Assembly (NCBI GenBank): GCA_037974335.1
Contig: CM075760.1
Span: 17,905,059 to 17,969,058, forward strand
Direction of reading: 5' to 3'
Source of the DNA: Prionace glauca
Taxonomy: Eukaryota > Chordata > Chondrichthyes > Carcharhiniformes > Carcharhinidae
DNA: 64,000 nucleotides
A program made the position numbers and the translations under genes. Shown here in pieces: positions 32,706 through 43,646 of the stretch (within the stretch, counting starts at the first letter, position 1; each line of letters opens with the position of its first letter). Below the pieces are notes generated by a model. The model had not been told where the DNA came from, searched no databases, and worked only from the letters and a program-made list of their open reading frames with translations.

Positions 32706-33167
32706 CGTCTGAACACGCAGTAGTAAGTGGCAGCATCAGCCAGGCTCAGGTCGAATATATTTAAACTGATGAATTTGTTCGAGGCCTGGAGGTCCACATA
32801 GAACGGACTTTTAAAAACATCTGCTTTATCTTCATAACCATCAGGATCTTTCCGCAGAATAAACACGGGCTGCGCGTCTGGAAATTGTCGGTACCAGTAC
32901 AGCCTATAGTCGCTCTCCGTGGTTTGATAGTTACAGGTTAGAGTCACGATCTCGCCTTCTGTCTTAACATCTGATGAGAGCGACTGGGTGACAGAATCTC
33001 CATGAATCAGATCTGAAATTAACAAAATAGAAAATGTTCAGACGGGCCGATCATGAAAGAATGGTCTGGAACCAAGTTTGGGAAACACGGCAAACGGTCA
33101 ATGTATTTTGCACATATTTACCTATCAGAAATGGTGCCCACATTATCCACACACCGAGCAGCCACAT
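32706..33167 (-). CDS. T-cell-receptor alpha/delta-type V gene, intact, inverted relative to D and J
   Basis: Leader exon 33,122-33,167 encodes MWLLGVWIMWAPFLI, donor gtaaat, phase 1; intron 109 bp; exon 2 33,012-32,706. V domain: DSVTQSLSSDVKTEGEIV, LTCNYQT (first Cys), LYWYRQFPDAQPVFIL (core Trp), SNKFISLNIFDLSLADA and TYYCVFRR (second Cys). No stop before the RSS. Open reading beyond the RSS to 32,630 is not part of the gene. It would supply the V domain of a TCR alpha or delta chain. Same orientation as the V at 28,052 and a similar DSVTQ start as the pseudogene at 27,147, so the three belong to related subgroups. Confidence 0.92.
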
Positions 33168-33169
33168 TG

Positions 33170-34080
33170 CCGCTGTCCACTCTGTAGAAGGGGAGCTGGG
33201 TGTTTGATTTCATCAAGTATAATCCTCACTCTCAGTCATTAGTTTCCTGTCTACAGATGTTCTCAGCGCTGTACCTTCTGCCCCCAGTGGTGCTGCGTAA
33301 CACCCAAGTGGTGAGATAACGGACAGCAAACAGAGACATAAATGACAACAGCTGTTTCCTCCTTGTTATAGCTCTTTTATTGCGGGAAAGCTTCCAATTT
33401 TCGTTTTGTTCTACTATCCAACAATTGCAGTGCATTTTGCTCTCTCGTTCTTTCTAAAGTTTCATTCCAGACTGTGACCAGTCCCGGTATGACAAGGTCC
33501 TGATGTTAGTCCTAAAGTATCGTTCGATAATTTGGGAACTGGTCTACCCATCGAATATTTGTTACATAACTATAGGAATAGCAACATTGAAAACGATTAA
33601 GAATATTTCAAAAAAAGAGATTGTTATCACTGTTAAAATTATGTTTCTACATTTCTCCCCTCAATCAGATTTTCTTCAATAAATACACTCGCTCCGATAA
33701 TGAATTTAATGCAATGTCCTTCTGCCCTCTCCTGTGGAAAAAGCGCACTACACTATATAACTTTAAAACAGCCTGTTTTACTTCTGATTCCAACAACTGC
33801 TGATCGTACATTCTCCTCAGGATGAAATATATTTTTAATTTCTCTTCTTTTTGAATGTGCCTGGTGATATTGAATCTGATTTTCATTGTTGCAAATCATT
33901 GATCATGAGATGTTCCAACAATCTTTTCAGAGCGGATTATGGATATTGTGTCGCTCCATCTCTATCTTCAAGAGTTCAGGTAGAATTAGAAGGGATGACT
34001 TTAAACTTTGAGGGATGACTTTACTAAACTTTGATCTCAAAATTTGGACTTAAAGTTTGTTATACCCCAAAGTGACAGAG
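33170..34080. other. Upstream of a V gene, nothing recognised
   Basis: No clear decamer, octamer or repeat. Confidence 0.4.
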
Positions 34081-34084
34081 CATG

Positions 34085-34335
34085 AGCGAGATGTATATTC
34101 AGCAAGAGCCTGATGTCCTCGCGTCTGAGTCGCTGAAAGTAAACGTGCAGTTACAGCAGGCAGTAAAGAAGAAAAATGATTTGCTAACCTTCATAGCAAG
34201 AGGGTTTGAGTATAGGAATAGGGATGTTTTGCTGCAATTCTATCGGGCATTGTTAGGGCCATATCTGGAATATTGTGTGTAGCTTTGATGTCCTCATCCG
34301 AGAACGGATGTCCTCGCTACAGAGGGATTGCAGAG
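34085..34335 (+). repeat. CR1-type LINE, small C-terminal fragment
   Basis: Reads LTFIARGFEYRNRDVLLQFY then RALLGPYLEYCV, the family B-like 'RSREVLLQLYRALVRPQLEYC' block with changes. Confidence 0.75.
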
Positions 34336-34451
34336 AAGGTTTACCATGCTGTTTCTTGGGATGTTAGTTTTGTCATTTCAGTAGAGAATAAATCATTTAG
34401 AATTATATTTATTAGAGTTCAAAGGAGTGAGAGGAGTTCTCATAGAAACTA

Positions 34452-34600
34452 ATCAAATTCCGGAGGATTACATAGACACATAGAAGCAGGAATACGCCAT
34501 TCAGCCTATCGAGCCTGCTCCGCCATTCATTTTGAACATGGTGATCATCAAATTTAATATCGTGATTTCCCTTTCCTCTCATATGTTTTGATCCATTCAG
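34452..34600 (-). repeat. CR1-type LINE, 3' end fragment
   Basis: 'agaagcaggaatacgccatt', 'tcgagcctgctccgccattc' and 'gatttccctttcctctcata' are the reverse of a CR1-type 3' end. Confidence 0.65.
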
Positions 34601-34604
34601 TCCC

Positions 34605-37312
34605 AAGAGCTGGAAAGAGGGGGTGGCGTAGCTCTGCTGATTAAGGATAGTATCAAGGTGGTAGCAAGGGATGATATCGGAGCCAAAGAGCAGAAAGTGG
34701 AATCGTTGTGGGTGGAGATTAGGAACAGCAAAGGGAGGAAGACGCTGGTGGGTGTCGTCTATAGGCCCCCGAATAATGATCTGGAGGTGGGGCGGGCTAT
34801 TAACACGCAAATAAGTGCGGCGTGCAGAAATGGGACGGCCGTAGTTATGGGAGATTTCAATCTGCATATTGATTGGTCGACCCATGTTGGACGAGGTGGA
34901 CTCGAGGAGGAGTTCTTGGAATGCTGCCGGGATAATTTCCTTGAACAGTGTGTGTTGGAGCCGAAAAGGGAGCGAGCTATCTTGGATCTGGTGCTATGTA
35001 ATGAGACGGGTAGAATTAGGGATCTTACGGTGAAGGATCCTCTTGGAGAGAGTGATCATTGTATGGTGGAGTTTCTGGTGCAGATGGAGGAGGAGAAAGT
35101 GGGTTCCCGGACACTCGTCCTTTGTTTGAATAGAGGGGAGTATGGTAGGATGAGAGAAGAATTGGCGAATATGGACTGGGGGAGTGCGTTGGAAGGTAGG
35201 TCTGCTGAGGAGCAGTGGAGGATCTTTAAGGAGATCTTTCTTGGTGCTCAGCAGAAATTTATTCCGATGGTTAAAAAAGACAGTAGGAGGAGAGGTAATA
35301 AGCCGTGGATAACGAAGGAGGTGAAGGAAAGTGTTAAATTAAAAGCGGAGGAGTTTAGAGTAGCTAAGAGCAGTGGGCGAGAAGAAGATTGGGAAAGATT
35401 TAAATGTCAACAAAGATTGACAAAGAAGTTGATAAAGGAGGGTAGGAGAAGCTGTGAGGCTGGGCTAGCGCTTAATATAAAAAAGGATAGCAAGGGTTTT
35501 TATAAATATATAAAAAGGAAGAGGCTGGCTAGGGTGAAGGTTGGGCCTTTAGAGGATGAGAAAGGGGAGCTAGTGGTAGGGGATGGGGATATAGCTAAGG
35601 TCTTGAATAACTTTTTTGTTTCTGTCTTCACGGAGGAGGACGTGAATAATTTGCCGGGTCTTAGCGATGGAAAGGTGGTAGGAATGGAGGGTCTTAATGA
35701 CATTACTGTTACTAGAGAGGTGGTGCTCGACAGACTGGAGGGGCTGATTGTGGACAAGTCCCCAGGACCGAATGGAATGCATCTGAAAGAAATGGCGGAG
35801 GTGATAGTGGATGCCTTGGTGGTTATTTTCCAGACGTCGTTGGATTCCGGGGAAGTGCCGGAAGATTGGAAAACGGCTAATGTTACGCCGTTGTTTAAGA
35901 AGGGTGCCAGGCAAAAGGCGGGGAATTATAGGCCGGTTAGTTTAACGGCTGTGGTAGGTAAAATGTTAGAATCTGTCATTAAGGAGGAATTTGCGAAGCA
36001 TCTTGAAGGGAATTGCTTGATAGAGCAGACGCAGCACGGTTTCATTAAAGGGAAGTCGTGTCTGACAAATTTACTGGAATTCTATGAGGATGTGTCTCGG
36101 GCGGTGGATAGAGGAGAGCCGGTGGATGTGGTCTTTCTAGATTTTCAGAAGGCGTTTGACAAGGTACCTCACAAGAGGTTATTGCAGAAGGTCGAGGGAC
36201 ATGGAGTTGGGGGTAAGGTGTTAGCGTGGATAAAGGATTGGTTGTCAAATAGGAGGCAGAGAGTGGGGTCAACGGGTGCTATTCGGATTGGCGGATGGTG
36301 ACTAGTGGAGTGCCCCAGGGGACGGTGCATTTATATAGATGATCTGGAGGAGGGAACCGAGTGCAGGGTGTCGAAATTTGCTGATGACACCAAGATTGGG
36401 GGAAAGGCAAATTGTGCGGAGGGTGTGGAGAGTCTACAGAAGGATCTAGATAGGCTGGGCGAATGGGCCAGGAAATGGCAAATGGAATTTAATGTTGGCA
36501 AGTGTGAGGTGGTCCACTTTGGTAGGCAGGACTATTACTTACGGGGCGAAAATCTGCAGCAGGCGACGATGCAGAGGGACCTCGGGGTCCTTGTGCATGA
36601 GTCGTAAAAACCCAGCTTGCAGGTGCAGCAGGTGGTCAGGAAAGCGAATGGGATGCTGGCCTTCATAGCGAGGGGGATTGAATATAAAAGTAGGGAGGTC
36701 TTGCTGCGGCTGTATAGGGCATTGGTGAGGCCGCAGCTGGAGTACTGTGTGCAGTTTTGGGCGCCGCACCTGCGCAAGGATATTTTGGCCTTGGAGGGAG
36801 TGCAGAGGCGGTTTACTCGGCTGATGCCGGAGTTGAGGGGGTTGAGCTATGAGGAGAGGCTGAATAAACTGGGATTGTACTCGTTAGAGTTTAGAAGAAT
36901 GAGGGGAGATCTCATTGAGACGTATAAGATGATGAATGGGATGGATAGGATAGAGGTGTAGAGACTCTTCCCGCTCAAAAAAGACAGTAGGACTAGGGGG
37001 CACAGCCTCAAGATAAAAGGGGGGCGGTTTAGAACGGAGTTGAGGAGGAACTTCTTCACTCAAAGGGTGGTGAATCTCTAGAATTCTCTGCCCGTTGAAG
37101 TGGTGGAGGCTGCCTCGCTAAATATTTTTAAGAAGCGGGTTGATGGGTTTTTGATAAGAAAGGGGATTAAGGGTTATGGGGAGAGGGCGGAAAGGTGGAA
37201 CTGAGCCACGACTGAACAGCCATGATCTTATTGAATGACGGGCAGTCTCGAGCGGCTGGATGGCCTACTCCTGCTCCTATTTCTTATGTTCTTATTATGT
37301 TCTTATGTTATG
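34605..37312 (+). repeat. CR1-type LINE, family B, longest copy (endonuclease, RT and 3' end)
   Basis: An open frame of 547 codons (34,658-36,301) plus downstream frames. Domains: AP endonuclease C-terminal half (VVMGDFNLHIDW, ILDLVLCNE, GESDHCMVEF with the catalytic SDH); linker; RT with SPGPNGMHLKEM, WKTANVTPLFKKG, NYRPVSLTAVVGKMLE, QHGFIKGKSCLTNL and VVFLDFQKAFDKVPHKRL (catalytic Asp). At about 36,300 a deletion joins 'gtggagtgccccagg' to 'tttatatagatgatctggag', removing most of the motif B to C stretch and shifting frame; FADDTKIGG follows near 36,376. A stop at 36,606 and one near 36,960 break the C-terminal part. 5'-truncated: the N-terminal endonuclease half and any ORF1 are missing. 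Confidence 0.92.
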
Positions 37313-37314
37313 AT

Positions 37315-38345
37315 GTTACCTTTTAACACAGATTTGCCTCACTCTACCATCCAGAATTCCACTGGGATTATTCCCTCTGGGGCGGCCTTGTCCACTTCTT
37401 CATCACACTTAGCAACTCACCCACCGCCAGTGGCACCTTTCCATGCAATCATACAAGATGCTGTACCTGCCTCTTCACCTGCCCCCTCCTCAGCACATTA
37501 GAACCCAAAACCTCATTCCTGGTGAAAAAACAGTTTGTGTGCACCTCCTTTAATCTGATCTATGACATTGTTGCTCGCGATGCAGTCTAATCTACATTGC
37601 AGAGTAAATGTGGACTGGTTGACTACTTCTGGTCTGTCCACAGCAGGACTTAGACCTTCCTGTCGCTTGCAACTTCGACACACCACCCTACTCTCCTGTC
37701 CACACGCCAGTCCTTGCCCGTTTGCAACGTCCCAGTGAACCCTAACGTAAAATGGAGGAACAGCATCTCATCTTCAGATTAGGCAAATTACAGCCTTCCG
37801 GATTGAGGATTGAGTTCAACAAATTCAGAGCATGAATTCTCGACTCCACCTCCACTCCATCTGCATTCATTTAAATTAATGTCTTCTTTTCATTGCTTTC
37901 GTCCATTTTTAATTTATATTTTTACTTCCACTTATCAAGACCTAAAATATCGCTACTTCATCCCCCATCCCTCTGCCCGTTGCACTAAGGACAGCTGCCG
38001 CATTCCTAGGCTGTGCACTTTCGGTTCTGCCATTTACACATTCCAATCTCTTAATGGACGCTCTTAGCAACATTGTCATCATCATTGATCATCACCATTT
38101 ATATTCCCGTTGTCACTTCGTCCCTGTTATTTGTTTCAATTCTCGACCTCACCCCCAGAAAAAAAAAATCCATGCTCACAGTCTAAACCTTACACAATTT
38201 TCCTTATCTTCAGCTCTGAGGAAGGGTCACCCTAACTCGAAATATTGGCTCGATTCTTTCTCCACAGATGCTATCAGATCCGCTGAAAATTTTCAGCATG
38301 TTCTGTTTTTCTTTCAGATCTCAGCATCCGTAGTATTTTTCTTTA
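37315..38345 (+). mobile_element. Penelope-like element of a second family, 3' part
   Basis: Translation pieces show the GIY-YIG-linked cysteine block (CNHTRCCTC), KQFVCTSFNLIYDIV and, further on, KWRNSISSSD and GLSSTNSEHE, which match the C-terminal part of Penelope-like proteins. A pyrimidine-rich 3' noncoding part follows, with the terminal words 'ctctgaggaagggtcaccct' and 'tctccacagatgctatcaga'. It differs from the elements at 6365 and 14,941. Old, broken copy, directly next to the LINE tail at 37,312. Confidence 0.7.
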
Positions 38346-38349
38346 ATTA

Positions 38350-39490
38350 TAGGGAGTAGACTATTCTGGATTTGGCATAGTGCGGTCAATAGGGACTAAT
38401 TAATGATCTAATAGTTAAGGATCCTCTAGTCAAGAGTGGTCATAGTTAGATAGAATTCCAAATTCAGTTTGAGGGCGAGAAACTCGATCCCAGACTGGAC
38501 TTCTGGAGTTAAACACAGGGAGTTATCAAGACATGAGAACAGAATTGGCCCGAGTGGATTGGGAAAGAAGACTAAAAGGTCGGACAGTTGATGATCAGTG
38601 ACAAATGCTAAAGGAGACAATGAATTTCTCCCAACTAAAGTACATTCCCATGAGGAAGAAAGACTGTAAAATCAGGAGAAATATCCATGGTTAAGCAAGG
38701 AAGTTAAAGATAGCATAAAGAGAAAAGCATACCATATTGCAAAGGCCTGTGGCACACTCGAGGATTGGGAAACTTTTAATAATCAGCAATGGGTTACCGA
38801 AAAGTAACAAAAAGATCAAAGATAAATTATAAAAGAAAACACGCACAACATTTAAAAAAGTATAACAGGAGAATCTGAAATATTTAAAAGTGAAGAATGG
38901 AGCGAATGTGATTGTTGGACACTTGGAGGATTCGACGAGGGAATTAATCATGGGGAGAATAGAAATGGCGGAAACTCTCAATCAATAGTTTGCCTCAGTT
39001 TTCACGCAAGTTCCACCACAATAGCAACAGGAAATACAGAGGTAATAGAAAGGATGGAATTGAGAAAAATTGTCAATAGTGAAAAAGCGTTAAGCGGACA
39101 GTTGGGATTGAAGCCAGTCAAGTCCCCAGGGCCGAATGGCCTACAGCCTATGGTCTTAAAGGAAGTGATAGTGGGCACATTGATTATAATCTTCCAAAAT
39201 TTCCTGGATGTGGGAACAGTTCCAGTGGGTTGGGGAAAAGAAGATAATATAATGCCCATTTTCAAAGAGGAAGGGAGATGGAAAGGATGAAACCAAACAC
39301 CAGCTCGTTTGACACCTGTCGTTGAAAAGTTGTTCAAATCCATTCTTAAGATTGTAGTAACAGACAATTAGAATGCCATAATACAATCCATTAGAGCCAG
39401 CATGTTTTTACGAAGGGAAAATCGTTCTGACTAATTTGCTCGAGTCCTTCGAAGATGTAACAAGCAAAGTGGACACAGGCATTTGTTAAG
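38350..39490 (+). repeat. CR1-type LINE, old, endonuclease end to early RT
   Basis: Contains the link region (HSxxRTELARVDWERRLKG-like), then KSPGPNGLQPMVLKEVIVG, IIIFQNFLDVGTVPVGWGK and 'cagcatgtttttacgaaggg' (QHVFTKG). Many frame breaks. It ends at a (TG)n tract. Confidence 0.75.
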
Positions 39491-39516
39491 TTACCATACC
39501 TTGAAATGCAACATAG

Positions 39517-39522
<6 letters not shown>

Positions 39523-39558
<36 letters not shown>
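39523..39558. repeat. (TG)n microsatellite
   Basis: About 18 TG units. Confidence 0.95.
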
Positions 39559-39561
<3 letters not shown>

Positions 39562-39847
39562 TAAGGACAGAGTCCAACAGAGGGAGATTGTTGGAAGTGA
39601 GAGACTCTGTTGTGTAGTGTATGTGTACTTGTGTTTGAGTTTGACTGCCTTCTTGCGAATCTTGCCTTTTTGCTGCAATTCATCATTTTCGCCATGCCGC
39701 TATTTAATGATCACAGCAGTGTTTCTGCAATGCAATTCTGAAAAGGTTTCAGAAGCAACTACTGTCTTCCAAAGCAAAGCAGGAAATTGCTGATGGGGAA
39801 ATTCTTATTTCTTCCATCAGGTGGCAGGAAAGCCAACAAAATGTGCA

Positions 39848-39884
39848 CCCCCGCCCCCCCCCCGCCCCCCCCCCCCCGCCCCCC
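39848..39884. repeat. Poly-C tract
   Basis: About 37 bases of C interrupted only by three G; G-quadruplex potential on the minus strand. Confidence 0.95.
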
Positions 39885-40193
39885 TACTTTGATGTCTCTG
39901 TTTCTCTGTCCTCTATCACACTCTTATCTCTCAATGTCAATGCCTGTATCAATGCGCTCGGTCTCACTTTCATTATACTGGACACAGTGACAACACAGTC
40001 TCAAGCGCTATTTCTAATTTAAGCTTCTTAATTGATTCATGCAGTAGCCTTTTCAATGCCCGTCGCATTCTCCATTGATTCCGCTCTTGTTAACTATGTT
40101 TTGGTAACACATCGTGCACAGACAATCTGGCTTTATAGTTCGTATTTTGGTGAAAGCCTAATAACTGCACTTCCTCTTCGGGCCTGTTCTTCA

Positions 40194-40200
40194 ATATAAA
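40194..40200 (+). promoter_or_regulatory. TATA-like element upstream of a V leader
   Basis: ATATAAA lies 55 bp before the leader ATG at 40,255; an ETS-like 'acttcctc' is at about 40,169-40,176. Placement agrees with a V gene core promoter. Confidence 0.45.
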
Positions 40201-40254
40201 GAATCGAGTCAAGATACATTGTACTATTCTAACCATTGCAAATACAACTTGCAG

Positions 40255-42168
40255 ATGGATCACCCACGAGGGTTAAAAACCTTCATTCTAGCAGCAATCA
40301 TCTCAGGTGAGTAACACTTCAGATTCTCAGTGATTACCTTTCAAGAAAGCCTTTTATCATTCCACATTTAATGTTGCACTTAGAGAAAAATTAGAGCAAT
40401 ACTCGCAATGCTTGAATTTAATTATTAGGGGCGGCATTTTGACACAATGTTTAGCACTGCTGCCTCACAGCGCCAGGGACCCGGATTCGATTATTGGCTT
40501 GGGTTACTGTGCAGAGTCTACACGTTCCCCCATGTCTGCGTGAGTTTCCTCTGGGTGTTCTGGTTTCCTCCTGCAGTCCGAAAGATGTGCTGATTAGGTG
40601 CACTGGCCGTGCTATCTCTCCCTCAGTGTAACTGAACAGGTGACTGGAGAATTTCCACAGTAACTTCATAGCTGTGTTAATGTGAGCCTACTTGTGACTG
40701 ATAAATCAAGCTAATTTAGTTATTCTCATTGATTTCCTTTCAATAAATTATTTTATATTCTTATGTTTAATGTTGATCTTTCGAGACAAGTACACGGCAA
40801 TATTACTAGTGATTGAGTTTATTTAATGATTGGAACTTTACAAACAGTTATTTAAGTGCTTCAGTCGTGAGAAAAGGCAAACCTATCATAGATATAAATA
40901 GTTCGCCAAACACTCCTTCGACAGTGCCTTCCAGACCCAAAACATCTAGCACTTGGAAGTAAATTTGCTACAGATTGAACGAAAAGCATAGCTTGCAGTA
41001 TTCCGTTAAAACCATACGCATCCATTAAGCTAGAATCACCTTTCCATCACGGTCGCTGGGTCAAAACCATGGGAGACGTCACCTTCCCCCTGAAAGTACT
41101 GCTGAGTGTACCTTGTGCATCTGGACACGAAACATTCCAGGAATGCAGCTCCACTCACTCTTCTCAAGGGGGCAAATAAGCATGGGCAGTAAATACTGGC
41201 TCAGTCTCGTGAATCTCACATCTCAGGACAGAATAAATCACAGGGCCATTAGTGTGGGATTTAGACAACGCCTTTTTTAGTTCCATAAGTGAATGGTGAG
41301 AAGGTGGAACTGTAGAATGTGGAATATGTGACATGAACGATGATTATGTATTTCATAGGGCTATCAGGTGGAAAGAAATAGTAATTGGCCGCTAATCTCA
41401 TAGTACCAGAAGAAGTGGGGTTGGGGTGAATAAATGCCAGCAAAAATCCAAGGGCCGAATGGCCTGTTACTGCTTGTAATTTGAAATGATTCCATCCAAT
41501 TAAACACATGGCCTGTTATCAACTCATCACAAGCTTCATTTGGTTTTGGATACATGTTGCAGATATTGATCTAGCAAGGCCTTAAATCTTCAAGTCTCTG
41601 GCCAGGCGGCACATCGGGGGTGCCCAGCTTTGTACTGTTGCACGAAGCTGAACACTACCTTCTTGGTCAGCTTCGTGCAATAATACTGATGCACTCACAG
41701 GGCAAAACCGCGACTGCTGGCTACCTCCAACGGCAGCACGATGCCTACAGGGGCCCATCCCATCCTCCCCCTCTCCCGCATCTCCTCCGTTCCAAATCGA
41801 TAGAATGCCTGGAACCTCCACTTAATTCTAATTTTCTCTATTCTTCAGGTAGCCTGGCTGCATCCGCAGTCATACACCAGCCAGAGGTAGAGATGAAGGT
41901 CCAGCAGGGAGCCACCACTACCATCACCTGCTCCTATACAGAGGTGGAGAGGGCTTGCTTGGTCTGGTACCGGGGACCTCTCCACCCAGCCATGGGGGGA
42001 AGTCCCGAGTACATTCTCGTCCGCTGCACCGATGGTTTCAGCGACAGTGCCACATTTTCCAGGCATCGCTTTTCCTCCTCCCTGACCAAAACTTACAGAA
42101 TCATCAGTCTGACAGTTGCACCGGTGACAGCTGAGGACTCCAGGAAATACTTCTGTGTCTTAAACACA
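40255..42168 (+). CDS. T-cell-receptor-type V gene with two extra cysteines, forward orientation
   Basis: Leader exon 40,255-40,306 encodes MDHPRGLKTFILAAIIS with a gtgagt donor (phase 1). Exon 2 is 41,849-42,168 after a TTCTTCAG acceptor. V domain: HQPEVEMKVQQGATTT, ITCSYTE (first Cys, 41,929), LVWYRG (core Trp, 41,965), RHRFSSSLTKTYRIISLTV and DSRKYFCVLNT (second Cys, 42,154). No stop. Two further Cys, at 41,956 (ERACLVW) and 42,025 (LVRCTDG), could form a second disulfide linking the end of CDR1 with CDR2. The intron is 1,542 bp, far longer than in the other V genes (98-116 bp), because a SINE and another repeat lie in it. Its class (alpha, delta, or a NAR-TCR-type partner) cannot be settled here. 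Confidence 0.88.
40430..40712 (+). repeat. tRNA-headed SINE (S1) in a V leader intron
   Basis: Nearly full length: 'gtttagcactgctgcctcac', 'gcgccagggacccggattcg', 'tctgcgtgagtttcctctgg' and the 3' end 'gagcctacttgtgactgata'. Confidence 0.85.
40905..41185 (+). repeat. Dispersed repeat ('...tcgctgggtcaaaa...ggcagtaaat'), in a V leader intron
   Basis: 'ccaaacactccttcgacagt', 'cacggtcgctgggtcaaaac' and 'gggcaaataagcatgggcag' match pieces at 47,640-47,850 and 53,455-53,575 and the 3' end at 5030. Family not named. Confidence 0.5.
41638..41680. repeat. Perfect 14-bp inverted repeat
   Basis: TTGCACGAAGCTGA at 41,638-41,651 and its exact inverse at 41,667-41,680, loop 15 nt, within the leader intron of the V gene. 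Confidence 0.8.
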
Positions 42169-42207
42169 CACACTGGCACATTCCAGGCAGCAGTCTCTAC
42201 ATAAACT
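42169..42207 (+). other. 23-RSS of the V gene at 40,255-42,168
   Basis: Heptamer CACACTG (42,169-42,175), 23-bp spacer, nonamer ACATAAACT (42,199-42,207). Heptamer six of seven and nonamer seven of nine consensus positions. Confidence 0.82.
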
Positions 42208-42310
42208 GCAGTTCCTCTCCCAGGCAATGGGAACTCTGGGCATGATGTGTGGACCCACTGTCTAATGTCGGTGTTGTAGAATTGCAGCATCAACACAAGG
42301 ATGGACAGGC

Positions 42311-42916
42311 AGATATAGAAACATAGAAAAAACTACAGCCCAAATAGACCCTTCGGCCCACAAGTTGCGCCGAATATGTCCGGACCTCCTAGGCTTACCT
42401 ATAACCTTCTATTTTATAAGTTCCATGCACTTATCCAAAAGTTTCTTAAAAGACCCTATCGAATCCACCTCCACCACCACTGCCGGCAGCTGATTCCACT
42501 CACCCACCACCCTGTGAGTGAAAAACTTACCCCTGACATCTCCTCTGTACCTACTCCCCAGCACACAAAACCTGTGTCCTCTTGTGGCAACCATTTCAGC
42601 CCTGGGAGAAAGGCTCTGAGAATCCACTCGATCAATACCTCTCATCATCGTATACACCTCAATCAGGTCACCCCTCATCCTTCGTCTCTCCAAGGGGAAA
42701 AGACCGAGCTCTCTCAACATATCCTCATAAGGCATGCCATCCAATCCAGGCAACATCCTTGTAAGTCTCTTCTGCACCCTTTCTATGGCTTCCACACCCT
42801 TCCTGTAATGAGACGACCAGAACTGAGCACAGTGCTCCAAGTGGGGTCTGACCAGGGTCCTACATAGCTACAACGTTATCTCTGGACTCCTAAACTCAAT
42901 TCCGCGATTGATGAAT
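42311..42916 (-). repeat. CR1-type LINE, family A, 3' part before a nested insertion
   Basis: Minus-strand frame: MEHCAQFWSSHYRKGVEAIE, LTRMLPGLDGMPYEDMLREL, MRGDLIEVYTMMRGIDRVDS and GKFFTHRVVGEWNQLPAVVV, then the 3' end 'gggccgaagggtctatttgg'. It is interrupted at 42,916/42,917 by a family B LINE in the opposite orientation and continues at 43,647. Confidence 0.88.
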
Positions 42917-43646
42917 GCCAGTGCAGAGGGATCTCGGGGTCCTTGTGCATGAGTCGCAAAAACCCAGCTTGCAGGTGCAGCAAGTGGTCAGGAAGGCGAA
43001 TGGGATGCTGGCCTTCATAGCGAGGGGGATTGAATATAAAAGTAGGGAGGTCTTGCTGCGGCTATATAGGGCATTGGTGAGGCCGCAGCTAGAGTACTGT
43101 GTGCAGTTTTGGGCGCCGTACTTTCGCAAGGATATTTTGGCCTTGGAGGGAGTGCAGAGGAGGTTTACTAGACTGATGCCGGAGTTGAGGGGGTTGAGCT
43201 ATGAGGAGAGGCTGAATAAACTAGGCTTGTACTCGTTAGAGTTTAGAAGAATGAGGGGAGATCTCATTGAGACGTATAAGATGATGAATGGGATGGATAG
43301 GATAGAGGTGGACAGACTCTTCCCGCTCAGAAAGGACAGTAGGACTAGGGAGCAAGATAAAGGGGAGGCGGTTTAGAACGGAGTTGAGGAAGAACTTCTT
43401 CACTCAAAGAATCTCTGGTGGTGAATCTCTGTAATTGTCTGCCCGTTGAAGTGGTAGAGGCTACCTCGCTAAATATTTTAAAGACGCGGGTTGATGGGTT
43501 TTTGATAAAAGAGGGGATTAAGGGTTATGGGGAGAGGGCGGGAATGTGGAACTGAGCCTCGACAGATCTGCCATGATCTTATTGAATGGCGGGACAGGCT
43601 CGAAGGGCCAGATGGCCTACTCCTGCTCCTATTTCTTATGTTCTTA
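42917..43646 (+). repeat. CR1-type LINE, family B, nested head-on in a family A LINE
   Basis: Opens with QRDLGVLVHESQKPSLQVQQ, then YKSREVLLRLYRALVRPQLE, LRGDLIETYKMMNGMDRIEV; a short deletion near 43,352 and a small rearrangement near 43,405 break the last part. 3' end 'ctcctatttcttatgttctt'. Confidence 0.9.
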
